From contig CAZEFE010000004.1 in NCBI GenBank assembly GCA_964511385.1, positions 62,001-126,000 of the forward strand: a DNA stretch of 64,000 nucleotides. The letters are read 5' to 3'. The position numbers were made by a program, and so were the translations under genes. Positions 34,231-43,195 of this stretch are shown here, piece after piece. This DNA comes from CAILHX01 sp964511385 (GTDB lineage Bacteria > Pseudomonadota > Gammaproteobacteria > Burkholderiales > Methylophilaceae). The notes under the pieces are model-generated. The model was not told the DNA's origin. It did not search any database and saw only the letters and a list, made by a program, of their open reading frames with translations. Numbering within the stretch: position 1 is the stretch's first letter; each line of letters starts with the position of its first letter.

Positions 34231-34269
34231 GGTCAGGTATCATAGCAGTTTTTAATCACGGTTATTTCC

Positions 34270-35610
34270 ATGCGTCGCACACGATTCAGTCTCACCTTAG
34301 ACCAACTCAAGCACATGGCGCAGGAGGTTCTGCGTGCAGCCAAGGCAGCGGGCGCCAGTGCGGCTGAGGTGGAAATCAGCACCGGCTTCGGGCAGAACAT
34401 CTCGGTGCGGCTGGATGAGGTGGAAACCATCGAATACAACCGCGACAAGGGCATGTCGGTGACGGTGTATTTCGGCGAGCGGCGCGGCCATGCCAGCAGT
34501 TCCGATCTGTCGCCGCAAGCGCTGCAGGATACCGTGGAAAAAGCCTGCAGCATTGCCCGCTATACCGCGCAGGACCCATTCTGCGGCTTGGCCGAGCCTG
34601 CGCTGCTGGCGAAAACGGTGCCCGACCTGGACCTGTACCATCCCTGGGACATTTCGGTGGACGAAGCCATTGCGCTGGCGCGGCGGTGTGAAGCCGCGGC
34701 GCTGGACACCGATGCGCGCCTGACCAACTCCGAAGGCGCTAGTGTCTCGGTGCATGAAAGCCTGTTTGTGTATGCCAACAGCCACGGTTTTTGCGAAGGC
34801 TACCCGACTTCGCGCCACGGCATCAGCTGCTCGGTGATTGCGGAAGATGGCGACGCCATGCAGCGGGATTACTGGTACCACTCGGCGCGTGCGCCGTCCG
34901 ATTTGGAAAGTGCCGAGGCGGTGGGCCGCAAAGCGGGCGAGCGCACGATACGCCGCCTGAACCCGCGTCCCATTACCACCCGACAGGTGCCGGTACTGTT
35001 TGAGGCGAGTATCGCTTCCGGCTTGATTTCGCATTTCATCAGCGCAATTTCCGGCAGCAGCCTGTACCGCAAGTCCTCGTTTTTGCTGGATAGCCTGGGG
35101 CAGCCGGTGTTTTCGCCCAACGTCAGCATCAGCGAGCGTCCGCACTTGCCCAAGGGGTTGGCCAGCAGCGCGTTTGACAACGAAGGGGTGGCCACCACCG
35201 ACCGGGAACTGGTGACGGATGGCGTGTTGCAGGGCTATGTGCTGTCCAGCTATTCCGCGCGTAAGTTGGGGATGACCACGACCGGGAATGCCGGCGGCAG
35301 CCATAACCTGATCGTCAAAAGCGGAGATCAGGATTTTGCCGGGCTGGTGAAAACCCTGCACAGAGGGCTGGTGGTTACCGAGTTGCTCGGGCACGGCATC
35401 AATCTGGTCACTGGCGATTATTCGCGCGGCGCCGCCGGCTTCTGGGTGGAAAACGGCGAAATCCAGCATCCGGTGGAAGAAATCACGATTGCCGGCAACC
35501 TGCGCGATATGTTCCATGGCATTGCTGCGATAGGCAACGATGTACTGATCCAGGGCTCCAGGCAATGTGGCTCGATCCTGGTGGAGCAGATGACGGTGGC
35601 CGGGGAATAA
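34270..35610 (+). CDS. pmbA: Metalloprotease subunit PmbA (TldE)
   Basis: PmbA/TldE is the partner of TldD in a protease that matures microcins and degrades unfolded peptides. The 446-residue length is standard. Seen: VEISTGFGQNISVRLDEVETIEYNRDKGMSVTVYFGERRGHASSSD, VLFEASIASGLISHFISAISGSSLYRKSSFL and GYVLSSYSARKLGMTTTGNAGGSHNL. It lacks the HExxxH zinc motif, as expected for the TldE partner. tldD is not in this window. A bidirectional terminator follows. Confidence 0.94.
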   Translation: MRRTRFSLTLDQLKHMAQEVLRAAKAAGASAAEVEISTGFGQNISVRLDEVETIEYNRDKGMSVTVYFGERRGHASSSDLSPQALQDTVEKACSIARYTAQDPFCGLAEPALLAKTVPDLDLYHPWDISVDEAIALARRCEAAALDTDARLTNSEGASVSVHESLFVYANSHGFCEGYPTSRHGISCSVIAEDGDAMQRDYWYHSARAPSDLESAEAVGRKAGERTIRRLNPRPITTRQVPVLFEASIASGLISHFISAISGSSLYRKSSFLLDSLGQPVFSPNVSISERPHLPKGLASSAFDNEGVATTDRELVTDGVLQGYVLSSYSARKLGMTTTGNAGGSHNLIVKSGDQDFAGLVKTLHRGLVVTELLGHGINLVTGDYSRGAAGFWVENGEIQHPVEEITIAGNLRDMFHGIAAIGNDVLIQGSRQCGSILVEQMTVAGE

Positions 35611-35631
35611 TTTTACGGTGGGAGGTGCAAT

Positions 35632-35662
35632 AAAAAAAGCCCCGGAGTTCGGGGCTTTTTTT
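35632..35662. terminator. Bidirectional intrinsic terminator between pmbA and mlaA
   Basis: AGCCCCG / CGGGGCT (35638-35656) is flanked by A7 on the left and T7 on the right, so it can serve both convergent genes. Confidence 0.88.
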
Positions 35663-35681
35663 ATTGTGCTGCGGGTCAGCC

Positions 35682-36404
35682 TTAATTGCTGGCTGGCTCT
35701 TCGGCGGTGTTGCTGCTTGCGCCGTCGTTGACCTGGTTCTCGCGGCGTTGCAGGTAGGCATCGCGCATGAACAGGTAAGGATCCAGTGCCGCCTCATCCA
35801 GCAGGTCGCTGCCCGGCAGGTACTGGGCGCGTTTATCAACCAGCTTCAGGGTGTAAGTGAGGTTGCGGTCACGGGTATCGTCTATATAACCCAACGGGTC
35901 AAATGCAATGCTGTCCACGACCAGGCCGCCAGTGTCGCGCAGCGTGCTCGGGCCCAGGATCGGCAGCACCAGATAGGCGCTGTCTTTCCAACCCCAGTAA
36001 GCCAGGGTCTGGCCGAAATCTTCGTTGCGCTTCTCAATGCCGTCCATCGATGCCCAGTCAACCAGGCCGGCAATACCGAAGGTGGAGTTGATGGCAAAAC
36101 GGCCGGCATCGTTGAATGCCTTGTCGATCTTGAATTGCAGCAGGTCGTTGATGACAGTGACCACTTCACCCAGGTTGGAGAAAAAGTTATTGACGCCGGT
36201 GCGCAGCGGGCTGGGCACTGCTGCCTTGTACGCGCCCGCCACCGGGCGGATCACGGCCTTGTCGGCGACATCGTTGAATTTGTAGATGCCGCGGTTCAAT
36301 CCTTCCAGAGGATCCTTGCTCGATTGGGTGGCGCAACCGCTAAGCAGCGATGTTGCTAGGGCACCGATAATCAGTGGCTTGATCCAGTTCATGGGCTTGC
36401 GCAT
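35682..36404 (-). CDS. mlaA: Outer-membrane lipoprotein MlaA (VacJ)
   Basis: MlaA removes mislocalised phospholipids from the outer leaflet and passes them to MlaC and MlaFEDB. The 240-residue precursor has a lipoprotein signal ending in the lipobox LLSGC, then DPLEGLNRGIYKFNDVADKAVIRPVA, VNNFFSNLGEVVTVINDLLQFK and GWKDSAYLVLPILGPSTLRDTGG, all family hallmarks. The ATG at 36404 is chosen for the weak GGA site and normal signal length; ATGs at 36416 and 36392 are possible. No other mla genes adjoin it. Confidence 0.93.
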   Translation of the reverse strand: MRKPMNWIKPLIIGALATSLLSGCATQSSKDPLEGLNRGIYKFNDVADKAVIRPVAGAYKAAVPSPLRTGVNNFFSNLGEVVTVINDLLQFKIDKAFNDAGRFAINSTFGIAGLVDWASMDGIEKRNEDFGQTLAYWGWKDSAYLVLPILGPSTLRDTGGLVVDSIAFDPLGYIDDTRDRNLTYTLKLVDKRAQYLPGSDLLDEAALDPYLFMRDAYLQRRENQVNDGASSNTAEEPASN

Positions 36405-36561
36405 GTTTGATTCCATTAATTCGATAATGACAACGTTGCAGATCAGGTGGAACTTTAATGTAGACGACCCTGATTTGTCCACTCATTTTATGTGTGTTTG
36501 CGCCATGCTGGCGGCGTGCTAGAGTTTCCTGACGTAAATACAACAGCCAGAGAGAGATGCC

Positions 36562-37566
36562 ATGCCAAGCGTGACCATTACCCAGTTCATTATCGAAGAA
36601 CAGCGCCGCAACAAAGGGGCAACCGGGGAGTTTTCCATGTTGCTGAGCGATATCGTGACCGCGTGCAAGAAAATTTCGCTGGCGGTCAACAAGGGTGCGC
36701 TGGTTGGCACCATGGGCTCGCTGGAAACCGAGAACGTGCAGGGCGAGGTGCAGAAGGAACTGGATGTCATTACCAACGACATTTTCATTTCCTCCATCGA
36801 GTGGTCGGGCTACCTGGCCGGCATGGCCTCGGAGGAAATGGACGAACCGTATGAAATCCCGGCACAGTATCCGCGCGGCAAATACCTGATCCTGTTCGAT
36901 CCGCTGGACGGCTCCTCCAACGTCAACGTCAATATCTCGGTCGGTACTATTTTTTCCATCCTGCGCGCGCCGGACGGGGTGACGCATCCCAAACTGCAGG
37001 ATTTCCTACAGCCCGGCACGCGCCAGGTGTGCGCGGGTTACGCGCTGTACGGTTCGTCCACCATGCTGGTGATTACCACCGGCAGCGGCGTTAACGGCTT
37101 CACCCTGGATCGCGAGGTGGGCGAGTTCTACCTGACGCATCCCGGCATGCAGGTACCGGCGGATACGCATGAGTTCGCCATCAATACCTCCAACCAGCGG
37201 CACTGGGAGCCGCCGGTACAGCGTTATGTGGAAGAGGCGCTGAAAGGCAAGGAAGGCCCCAGGGGCAAGGACTTCAACATGCGTTGGGTGGCATCCATGG
37301 TGGCGGAAGTGCACCGCATCCTGATCCGCGGCGGCCTGTTCATGTACCCGCAGGACAGCAAGCTGAAGGACAAGGGAGGCAAGTTGCGGTTGTTGTACGA
37401 GGCCAACCCGATGAGTTTTATTATCGAGCAGGCGGGCGGCCTGAGCACCACCGGCCGCGAACGGATCATGGAAATACAGCCGACCGGGCTGCACCAGCGG
37501 GTGCCGGTGATACTGGGCTCAAAAAACGAGGTGGAAAAGCTGGTCGAATACCACCGGGCAAGTTAG
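36562..37566 (+). CDS. fbp: Fructose-1,6-bisphosphatase, class I
   Basis: FBPase hydrolyses fructose 1,6-bisphosphate for gluconeogenesis or the Calvin cycle. The 334-residue protein has ITNDIFISSIEWSGYLAGMASEEMD with the metal-binding acidic residues, the FDPLDGSSNVNVNISVGTIFSI active-site motif (112 on) and LLYEANPMSFIIEQAGG. No Calvin-cycle genes adjoin it, so its pathway is not resolved by context. It is divergent from mlaA across 157 bp. Confidence 0.96.
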   Translation: MPSVTITQFIIEEQRRNKGATGEFSMLLSDIVTACKKISLAVNKGALVGTMGSLETENVQGEVQKELDVITNDIFISSIEWSGYLAGMASEEMDEPYEIPAQYPRGKYLILFDPLDGSSNVNVNISVGTIFSILRAPDGVTHPKLQDFLQPGTRQVCAGYALYGSSTMLVITTGSGVNGFTLDREVGEFYLTHPGMQVPADTHEFAINTSNQRHWEPPVQRYVEEALKGKEGPRGKDFNMRWVASMVAEVHRILIRGGLFMYPQDSKLKDKGGKLRLLYEANPMSFIIEQAGGLSTTGRERIMEIQPTGLHQRVPVILGSKNEVEKLVEYHRAS

Positions 37567-37596
37567 CGCGCGGGCGTCAGCGCGCCACTCGGTTGG

Positions 37597-38103
37597 TCAT
37601 GACCACAAGGTTTGCAAGGCCTCGGGCGCGGTCTCGAACGCCTCGTCGTTGCTGAGCGCAATGAGGTTGCTGCCGCGCAAGCGGCGCGCCAGTTCGCGGG
37701 CGATGTTGACGTACAGTTGCAGCGCCAGGTTGTGGTTTTGCGGGATATGGTACGGGCTGAACGCCAGCAGGACGCCGTCCCGGATGGTGTAGGCGGATAC
37801 GTCGCGGGCTTCGCCGTCGCAGAACGCCAGTTCCCCGAACGAGTCCCCCGGATGGCGCTGGCTGACAATTTTTCTTTCGCCATTGGGGGATTTTTGCAGC
37901 AGCACAAACTCCCCTGCCAGTACGACATAAAACTCGCGGGTGGGGTCGCCTTCCCGCAGCACGCATTGCCCGGCGGCAAATTCCAGCGATTTGGCGTACT
38001 GCAGTAATTCCTTCAGGTCGTCCGGCGCGATGTTTCTGAACACTTTGACCGAGCCCAGCACTTTGTGCATGAGCTGATAGGTATTGTCTTGAGGCTGGGC
38101 CAT
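37597..38103 (-). CDS. Cyclic-nucleotide-binding domain protein without HTH
   Basis: The 168-residue protein is a single cNMP-binding (CRP-like) beta-roll with flanking helices: VFRNIAPDDLKELLQYAKSLEFAAGQCVLREGDPTREFYVVLAGEFVLLQK, then GDSFGELAFCDGEARDVSAYT. The phosphate-binding cassette GELAFCDGEARD departs from the FGE(L/I)AL..xxRxA(A/T) pattern, so cNMP binding is uncertain. The C-terminal helices contain no winged helix, so it does not look like a DNA-binding regulator. It may be a signalling adaptor. It lies between fbp and phr. Confidence 0.75.
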   Translation of the reverse strand: MAQPQDNTYQLMHKVLGSVKVFRNIAPDDLKELLQYAKSLEFAAGQCVLREGDPTREFYVVLAGEFVLLQKSPNGERKIVSQRHPGDSFGELAFCDGEARDVSAYTIRDGVLLAFSPYHIPQNHNLALQLYVNIARELARRLRGSNLIALSNDEAFETAPEALQTLWS

Positions 38104-38149
38104 TCAAAAATTCCTGAAAATAAACTACGGTTTTTTATTGGGCGCTAGG

Positions 38150-39565
38150 TTAAATGAGCTTGGCCGATTTGTACAATGCCAGCGCCTGTATTCGCGACAG
38201 CTCATGCTGCACCACGGGGGCGAGATAGTCCTCACCGAGGCTGAAACCAAGCTGCTGGCACCGGCTCGGCGAGAGCTTCCACGGTGCGTGGATTTCGCCG
38301 TCATCCAGTTGCGCCAGTTCCGGCACGTATTTGCGGATGAATTTCCCCTGGACATCAAATTTTTCCGACTGGGTGACCGGGTTGAAAATGCGGAACCAGG
38401 GTTGCGCGTCGCAGCCGGTGGAAGCTGCCCACTGCCAGCCGCCGTTGTTGGCGGCGAGGTCGAAGTCCAGCAGTTTCTCCGCAAAATAGCGCTCGCCCCA
38501 GCGCCAGTCCACGAGCAGGTCCTTCACCAGGAAACTTGCGGCCACCATGCGCAGCCGGTTGTGCATGTAACCGGTCGCGTTGAGCTGGCGCATCGCCGCA
38601 TCCACCAGCGGATAACCGGTGCGGCCTGCGCACCATGCCTGGAACAGCGCCGGGTCGTTGGGGAAGGCGAGGTGGTCGAACTCCGGCTTGAAGGTATGGC
38701 CGGCGGCAACGCGCGGGTGGTGATGCAGGATCATAAAATAGAAGTCGCGCCAGATCAGTTCCGACAGCCAGGTGGCCGCCCCGGCGTTGTGAAAAGCCCA
38801 GGCTTCCCCGGCCAGGGCGCGGATGGAAATGGTGCCGAAGCGCAGGTGTACCGATAAATAGGACGGCCCCTTGATGGCTGGAAAGTCGCGGGTGTCGCGG
38901 TAAGCCGGCATGCGCTCGCAGAAGTCGGCAAACAGCCGGGTCGCGCCGGACATACCAGGCGCTATTTTTAACTCGACGGGGGTAAAACCCAGTTGCGACA
39001 GCGACGGCATGGCCTGTTCCGGCGGGCGGGCGAGACGCGCAAGGTATTGCCGTACCGGGTACGGCTTGAGATAAAACGCGGTGAGTTGCTTCAGCCAGGC
39101 GTTCTTGTACGGCGTGAACACGCTGTACGGCTGCTGTTGCTGGGTGAGCACCTCGTCCTTTTCAAATATTACCTGGTCTTTGTAGCTGTGAAACTCAATG
39201 CCGGCCGCGGCCAGTGCTTGCGCCACGGCCTGGTCGCGGGCCAAAGCGGCGGGTTCGTAATCGTGGTTGGCATAAACGGCGTCCATCTTGAGTTGTTGCG
39301 CCAGTGTCGGGATTTCCCGCCGCGCCTTGCCATGGCGCACGATCAGGCCGCCACCGTTGGCTTCAAGCGCGGCAGCCAGTTCGCGGAGGCTGTGCCAGAT
39401 GAACGTCACGCGCCGGTCGGCGCGGTCGGTCAGGGTGTCGAGGATGTCGGTGTCGAAGACAAAAACGCAGAAAACCTGCTCGGCCTGTTTCAGCGCATGG
39501 TAAAGCGCCGCGTGGTCAACATCGCGCAGGTCGCGGCGGAACCAGACAAGCGCGCGGTGGAGCAT
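38150..39565 (-). CDS. phr: Deoxyribodipyrimidine photolyase
   Basis: This photolyase repairs UV-induced pyrimidine dimers with blue light, using FADH and an antenna chromophore. The 471-residue protein has an N-terminal alpha/beta domain (LHRALVWFRRDLRDVDHAALYHAL) and the C-terminal FAD domain: LSVHLRFGTISIR, LIWRDFYFMILHHHP, ATGYMHNRLRMVAASFLVKDLLVDWRWGERYFAEKLLDFDLAANNGGWQWAASTGCDAQPWFRIFNP. The ATG at 39565 fits the family start and overlaps the gmhA stop; the upstream frame is antisense-like sequence. It is last in the hrcA-hemH-gmhA-phr run. Confidence 0.94.
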   Translation of the reverse strand: MLHRALVWFRRDLRDVDHAALYHALKQAEQVFCVFVFDTDILDTLTDRADRRVTFIWHSLRELAAALEANGGGLIVRHGKARREIPTLAQQLKMDAVYANHDYEPAALARDQAVAQALAAAGIEFHSYKDQVIFEKDEVLTQQQQPYSVFTPYKNAWLKQLTAFYLKPYPVRQYLARLARPPEQAMPSLSQLGFTPVELKIAPGMSGATRLFADFCERMPAYRDTRDFPAIKGPSYLSVHLRFGTISIRALAGEAWAFHNAGAATWLSELIWRDFYFMILHHHPRVAAGHTFKPEFDHLAFPNDPALFQAWCAGRTGYPLVDAAMRQLNATGYMHNRLRMVAASFLVKDLLVDWRWGERYFAEKLLDFDLAANNGGWQWAASTGCDAQPWFRIFNPVTQSEKFDVQGKFIRKYVPELAQLDDGEIHAPWKLSPSRCQQLGFSLGEDYLAPVVQHELSRIQALALYKSAKLI

Positions 39566-40143
39566 CAGCCGCCGTGGTGGCTGGCGAATGCCGCATCCAA
39601 CATTTCGCACAACATGTGGCCGATCAGGATATGGGCTTCCTGCACCCGCGCGGTGACGGTTGACGGTACGGCGATGGTCAGGTCGCACAGTTCGGCGAGT
39701 TTGCCGCCGTTACTGCCGGTCATGCCCACGGTATAGGCGCCCAGCAGCTTTGCGGCCTCGATGGCGCGCAGCACATTGGGGCTGTTGCCCGAGGTGGAAA
39801 TGCCTACCACCAGGTCGTTGGCGCGGCACAGCGCTTCAACCTGCCTGGCAAAGACATGCTCAAAGCCGTAATCGTTGCCGGCGGCGGTGAGGATGGAGGT
39901 ATCCGTGGTCAGTGCAATCGAGGCCAGCCCGCGGCGTTCGGTCTGGTAGCGCACCACAATTTCCGCGGCCAGGTGCTGGCTGTCGGCGGCGCTGCCGCCG
40001 TTGCCCATCCATACGATTTTGCCGCCGGAACTCAGGTATTCCACCATTTTCTGGCTGAAGGTTTCGATTTGCGGCGCTAATCCTTCGAGCTGGGCAATAA
40101 CCGTCTGGTGGGCGCTGATGGCGTTGCGGATGATGGGATTCAT
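39565..40143 (-). CDS. gmhA: Phosphoheptose isomerase (SIS domain)
   Basis: GmhA converts sedoheptulose 7-phosphate to heptose 7-phosphate, the first step to the LPS inner-core sugar. The 192-residue protein has VWMGNGGSAADSQHLAAEIVVRYQTERRGLASIALTTDTS, GISTSGNSPNVLRAI and MTGSNGGKLAEL. The residues His and Glu of the active-site regions are present. DiaA is a close paralogue; length and RYQTERRGL favour GmhA. It overlaps hemH by 4 bp. Confidence 0.88.
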   Translation of the reverse strand: MNPIIRNAISAHQTVIAQLEGLAPQIETFSQKMVEYLSSGGKIVWMGNGGSAADSQHLAAEIVVRYQTERRGLASIALTTDTSILTAAGNDYGFEHVFARQVEALCRANDLVVGISTSGNSPNVLRAIEAAKLLGAYTVGMTGSNGGKLAELCDLTIAVPSTVTARVQEAHILIGHMLCEMLDAAFASHHGG

Positions 40144-41234
40144 GGTTGTCTCTGCATCATGGCATCGGCCAGGGTGCGGTTCAGGTTGGCATCAAAACGG
40201 TGGCTGGCGGCATCCCAGCCCTGCAGGTGTTGCAATGCAATGTCGGTCAGCGCGGTAATGGCCGATGGGCTGGCGTTGAGCGCGGGAATGTAATGGAAGG
40301 TTTTGCCGCCGGCATTGAGGAATTCCGCCTTGCACTCCATGGCAATTTCTTCCAGCGTTTCCAGGCAGTCGGCGGCGAAGCCGGGGCAGATCACGTCCAC
40401 GCTGCTGATGCCTTGTTTTCCCCATTCGGCCAGTGTCGGCGCGGTGTAGGGTTTGACCCACTCGGCCGCGCCAAACCGCGACTGGAAGCTGACCAGGTAT
40501 TGATCCTGGCGCAACCCCAGGGCTTCGGCCAGCAAGCGCCCGGTTTTCTGGCACAGGCAAAAATAGGGGTCGCCCTTGTCCAGCGTGTATTGGGGCACGC
40601 CATGGAAGCTCATCAGCAGCTTTTGCGCTTGCCCATGCTGCGCCCAATGTTGGCGGACACTTTCCGCCAATGCCGCGATGTAGGCGGGGTGGTCGTGGTA
40701 GCTGCGCACGGTGCGGATTTCCGGCAGGTTGCGGATATGCGTCAGTGCCGCCCACACGGCATCAAACACCGGCGCGGTGCTGCTGGCGGCATATTGCGGG
40801 TACAACGGCAGCACCAGGATACGGTCGCAGTGTTGCGCCTTGAGTTTTTCCAGGGCGGAGGCAATGGACGGGTTGCCGTAGGACATGCCGATTTCCACTG
40901 CGATGGGCGCGGAAAACCGCGCGGCAAGTTCGGCCTGCAATTTTTCGGCTTGCGCACGGGTAAACACCAGCAGCGGCGAACCTTCCGCAGTCCAGATCAG
41001 TGCGTATTTGGCGGCGGATTTGCGTGGGCGCACATTGAGGATGATGAGGTTCAGGATGCACCACCAGATAAAGCGGGGGATTTCCACCACGCGGCGGTCG
41101 CTCAAAAACTGTTTGAGATAGCGCCGTACCGCGGCAGGCGTGGGGGCATCCGGCGTGCCGAGGTTGGCCAGCAGGATGCCCACCTTGGGCGGCGTGCCGT
41201 GGGTGTGGGGCGGTTCGGGGGCGTAAAAAGCCAT
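40140..41234 (-). CDS. hemH: Ferrochelatase
   Basis: HemH inserts ferrous iron into protoporphyrin IX, the last step of haem synthesis. The 364-residue protein begins with the family motif KVGILLANLGTPDAPT, and contains EIGMSYGNPSIASALEKL, LPLYPQYAASSTAPVFDAV, the active-site LMSFHGVPQY and SFQSRFGAAEWVKPYTAPTL, VICPGFAADCLETLEEI. It starts 9 bp after the hrcA stop, a neighbour relation shared by many betaproteobacteria. Confidence 0.96.
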   Translation of the reverse strand: MAFYAPEPPHTHGTPPKVGILLANLGTPDAPTPAAVRRYLKQFLSDRRVVEIPRFIWWCILNLIILNVRPRKSAAKYALIWTAEGSPLLVFTRAQAEKLQAELAARFSAPIAVEIGMSYGNPSIASALEKLKAQHCDRILVLPLYPQYAASSTAPVFDAVWAALTHIRNLPEIRTVRSYHDHPAYIAALAESVRQHWAQHGQAQKLLMSFHGVPQYTLDKGDPYFCLCQKTGRLLAEALGLRQDQYLVSFQSRFGAAEWVKPYTAPTLAEWGKQGISSVDVICPGFAADCLETLEEIAMECKAEFLNAGGKTFHYIPALNASPSAITALTDIALQHLQGWDAASHRFDANLNRTLADAMMQRQP

Positions 41235-41243
41235 AAGAAAACC

Positions 41244-42260
41244 TTAGTGTGTGGAAAGTGCGCTGGAAAGCAGCCGTGCGGTGATGTCCACAATCGGGAT
41301 CACGCGTTCGTAAGCCATGCGGGTGGGGCCGATCACGCCCAGCGTGCCGACCACCTGGCCGTTCAGTTCATAGGGCGCGGTGACCATGCTGCACTCGTCC
41401 AGCGGCAGGAAACCGGATTCGCCGCCGATAAACAGGTGCACGCCTTCGGCGCGGCGGCTGGTATCCAGCAGTTGCAGTAAGGCGCTGCGCTTCTCGAACG
41501 CTTCGAACAGTTTGTGCAGCGACGCGACGTTGGTGGACAGGTCGTCCACCCGCAGCAGGTTGCGTTCGCCCGCCATCACCAGGCCTTCGCTGTTTTCGTC
41601 CATGACCTTGCTGCTGGCTTCCAGCGCGGCGGACATCAGGCGCGTGACGTCGTTTTGCAGTTTGCTCAGTTCTTCGTGCAGCTTTTTGTGTGCCTGCTCA
41701 AAGGTGCAGCCGGTGTAATGCTGGTTGAAGAAATTGGCCGCCTGGGTCAGTTCTGAAGCGCTGTAATGCTTGTCGGCGACGATGATGCGGTTCTGCACGT
41801 TGCCGTCGGTGGTAACGATAATCAGCAGGATGCGTTTTTCCGACAGCGGCAGGAATTCCAGTTGCCGGAACGCCACGGCATTGCGCTTGGGCAGCATCAC
41901 CAGGCCGGCGAACTGGGTAAGGTTGGACAGCACGTTGGCGGCCGAGGATATCAGTTCCTGCGGATCGGGCGAGGACAGTTCGTGCTGCAGGCGCTCTATT
42001 TCCAACTGTTGTAGCGGCTGGACTTGCAGCAGCGTGTCGACAAAAAAACGGTAGCCCTGCGGTGTGGGGATGCGCCCGGCGGATGTGTGCGGGCTGGCGA
42101 CGAAACCCATTTCTTCCAGGTCCGACATCACATTGCGGATGGTGGCGGGCGACAAATCCAGTCCGGAACATTTTGACAGCATGCGCGAGCCCACCGGCTG
42201 GCCATCCGAGATGTAATGCTCCACCAGGGTTTTAAGCAGAATTTGTGCGCGTTGATCCAT
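41244..42260 (-). CDS. hrcA: Heat-inducible transcription repressor HrcA
   Basis: HrcA binds CIRCE and represses groESL (and often dnaK) until heat shock titrates GroEL. The 338-residue protein has an N-terminal winged helix (MDQRAQILLKTLVEHYISDGQPVGSRML, LDLSPATIRNVMSDLEEMGFVASPHTSAGRIPTPQGYRFFVD), a GAF-like middle and the C-terminal IGGESGFLPLDECSMVTAPYEL...GTLGVIGPTRMAYERVI. Its probable target is the perfect CIRCE at 898-924. Only a half-site (TTGGCACTC) is visible upstream of its own gene. Confidence 0.97.
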   Translation of the reverse strand: MDQRAQILLKTLVEHYISDGQPVGSRMLSKCSGLDLSPATIRNVMSDLEEMGFVASPHTSAGRIPTPQGYRFFVDTLLQVQPLQQLEIERLQHELSSPDPQELISSAANVLSNLTQFAGLVMLPKRNAVAFRQLEFLPLSEKRILLIIVTTDGNVQNRIIVADKHYSASELTQAANFFNQHYTGCTFEQAHKKLHEELSKLQNDVTRLMSAALEASSKVMDENSEGLVMAGERNLLRVDDLSTNVASLHKLFEAFEKRSALLQLLDTSRRAEGVHLFIGGESGFLPLDECSMVTAPYELNGQVVGTLGVIGPTRMAYERVIPIVDITARLLSSALSTH

Positions 42261-42328
42261 AGCTATCGTTCAATTCTAACGGGCTTGGCACTCTTTCGCC
42301 AGCGGGGCTGCTATGGTTTAATGCGCCC

Positions 42329-43192
42329 ATGAATTCTGTCTTTAAATCCGTTGCCCTGATCGGCAAATACATGAGCCCGGAAGTACGGGTGCAACTGCTG
42401 ACGCTGGCGCAGTTTCTGGTTAAACGCGACATCAAGGTACTGGTCGAGGAAGTCACCGCCAATCGTCTGGAAATCAATGACTACGACACACGCAGCATCC
42501 AGGATATCGGCGCCGACAGCGACCTGGCGGTTGTTATCGGCGGCGATGGCACCATGCTGATGGCGGCGCGCGCGCTGGGCAATTACGGTATTCCGCTGGT
42601 GGGCATCAATCGTGGGCACTTCGGGTTCCTGACCGATATTTCCTCCGATGTGATGCTGCCGACCATGGAGCGCATCCTGGCCGGGGAATATACCCTGGAG
42701 CAGCGCATCATGCTGTGTGCCGAAATCGAGCGCAATGGCGAGATCATCAGCAAAGGCCGGGCTTTTAATGATGTGGTGGTGAGCAAGGGCACCACGGCCA
42801 AGCTGATCGAGCTGGAAATGATCGTGGACGGGCAGGTGGTCACCCATCAGCGCTCGGACGGCATGATTGTAGCCACGCCTACCGGCACTACGGCGTATGC
42901 GCTATCAGCCGGCGGGCCGGTGGTGCATCCGACCATGGATGCCTTCACCATCGTGCCGATCTGCCCGCACACGCTGACCAACCGCCCCATCATTGTCAGT
43001 AGCGGCAGCCATATCCGCATCCAGTTCACCCACGGCGAAAATGCCCGCATCCAGGTGGATGGCTTGCCCTATATGGAACTGGAACTGGGGGATGTCGTCG
43101 ACATCAAGCGCCACGATAAAACCGTGAACCTGCTGCATCCCTCCGGGCACAGCCATTTTGAAGTGCTGCGCGACAAGCTGTACTGGGGGTAA
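42329..43192 (+). CDS. nadK: NAD kinase
   Basis: NadK phosphorylates NAD to NADP. The 287-residue protein has the NAD-kinase signature VVIGGDGTMLMAARALG, GINRGHFGFLTDIS, RAFNDVVVSKGTTAKLIELE and DGMIVATPTGTTAYALSAGGPVVHPTMDAFTIVPICPHTLTNRPIIV. All substrate-binding motifs are present. It is divergent from hrcA, and recN starts 3 bp downstream. Confidence 0.97.
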   Translation: MNSVFKSVALIGKYMSPEVRVQLLTLAQFLVKRDIKVLVEEVTANRLEINDYDTRSIQDIGADSDLAVVIGGDGTMLMAARALGNYGIPLVGINRGHFGFLTDISSDVMLPTMERILAGEYTLEQRIMLCAEIERNGEIISKGRAFNDVVVSKGTTAKLIELEMIVDGQVVTHQRSDGMIVATPTGTTAYALSAGGPVVHPTMDAFTIVPICPHTLTNRPIIVSSGSHIRIQFTHGENARIQVDGLPYMELELGDVVDIKRHDKTVNLLHPSGHSHFEVLRDKLYWG

Positions 43193-43195
43193 CGT

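Noticed and set aside
40146..41480. 444-codon plus-strand frame opposite hemH and hrcA
   Set aside because: Antisense shadow caused by high GC; both opposing genes are unambiguous.
42261..42328. Possible CIRCE upstream of hrcA
   Set aside because: Only the left half (TTGGCACTC) matches; the right half after 9 nt does not resemble GAGTGCTAA.
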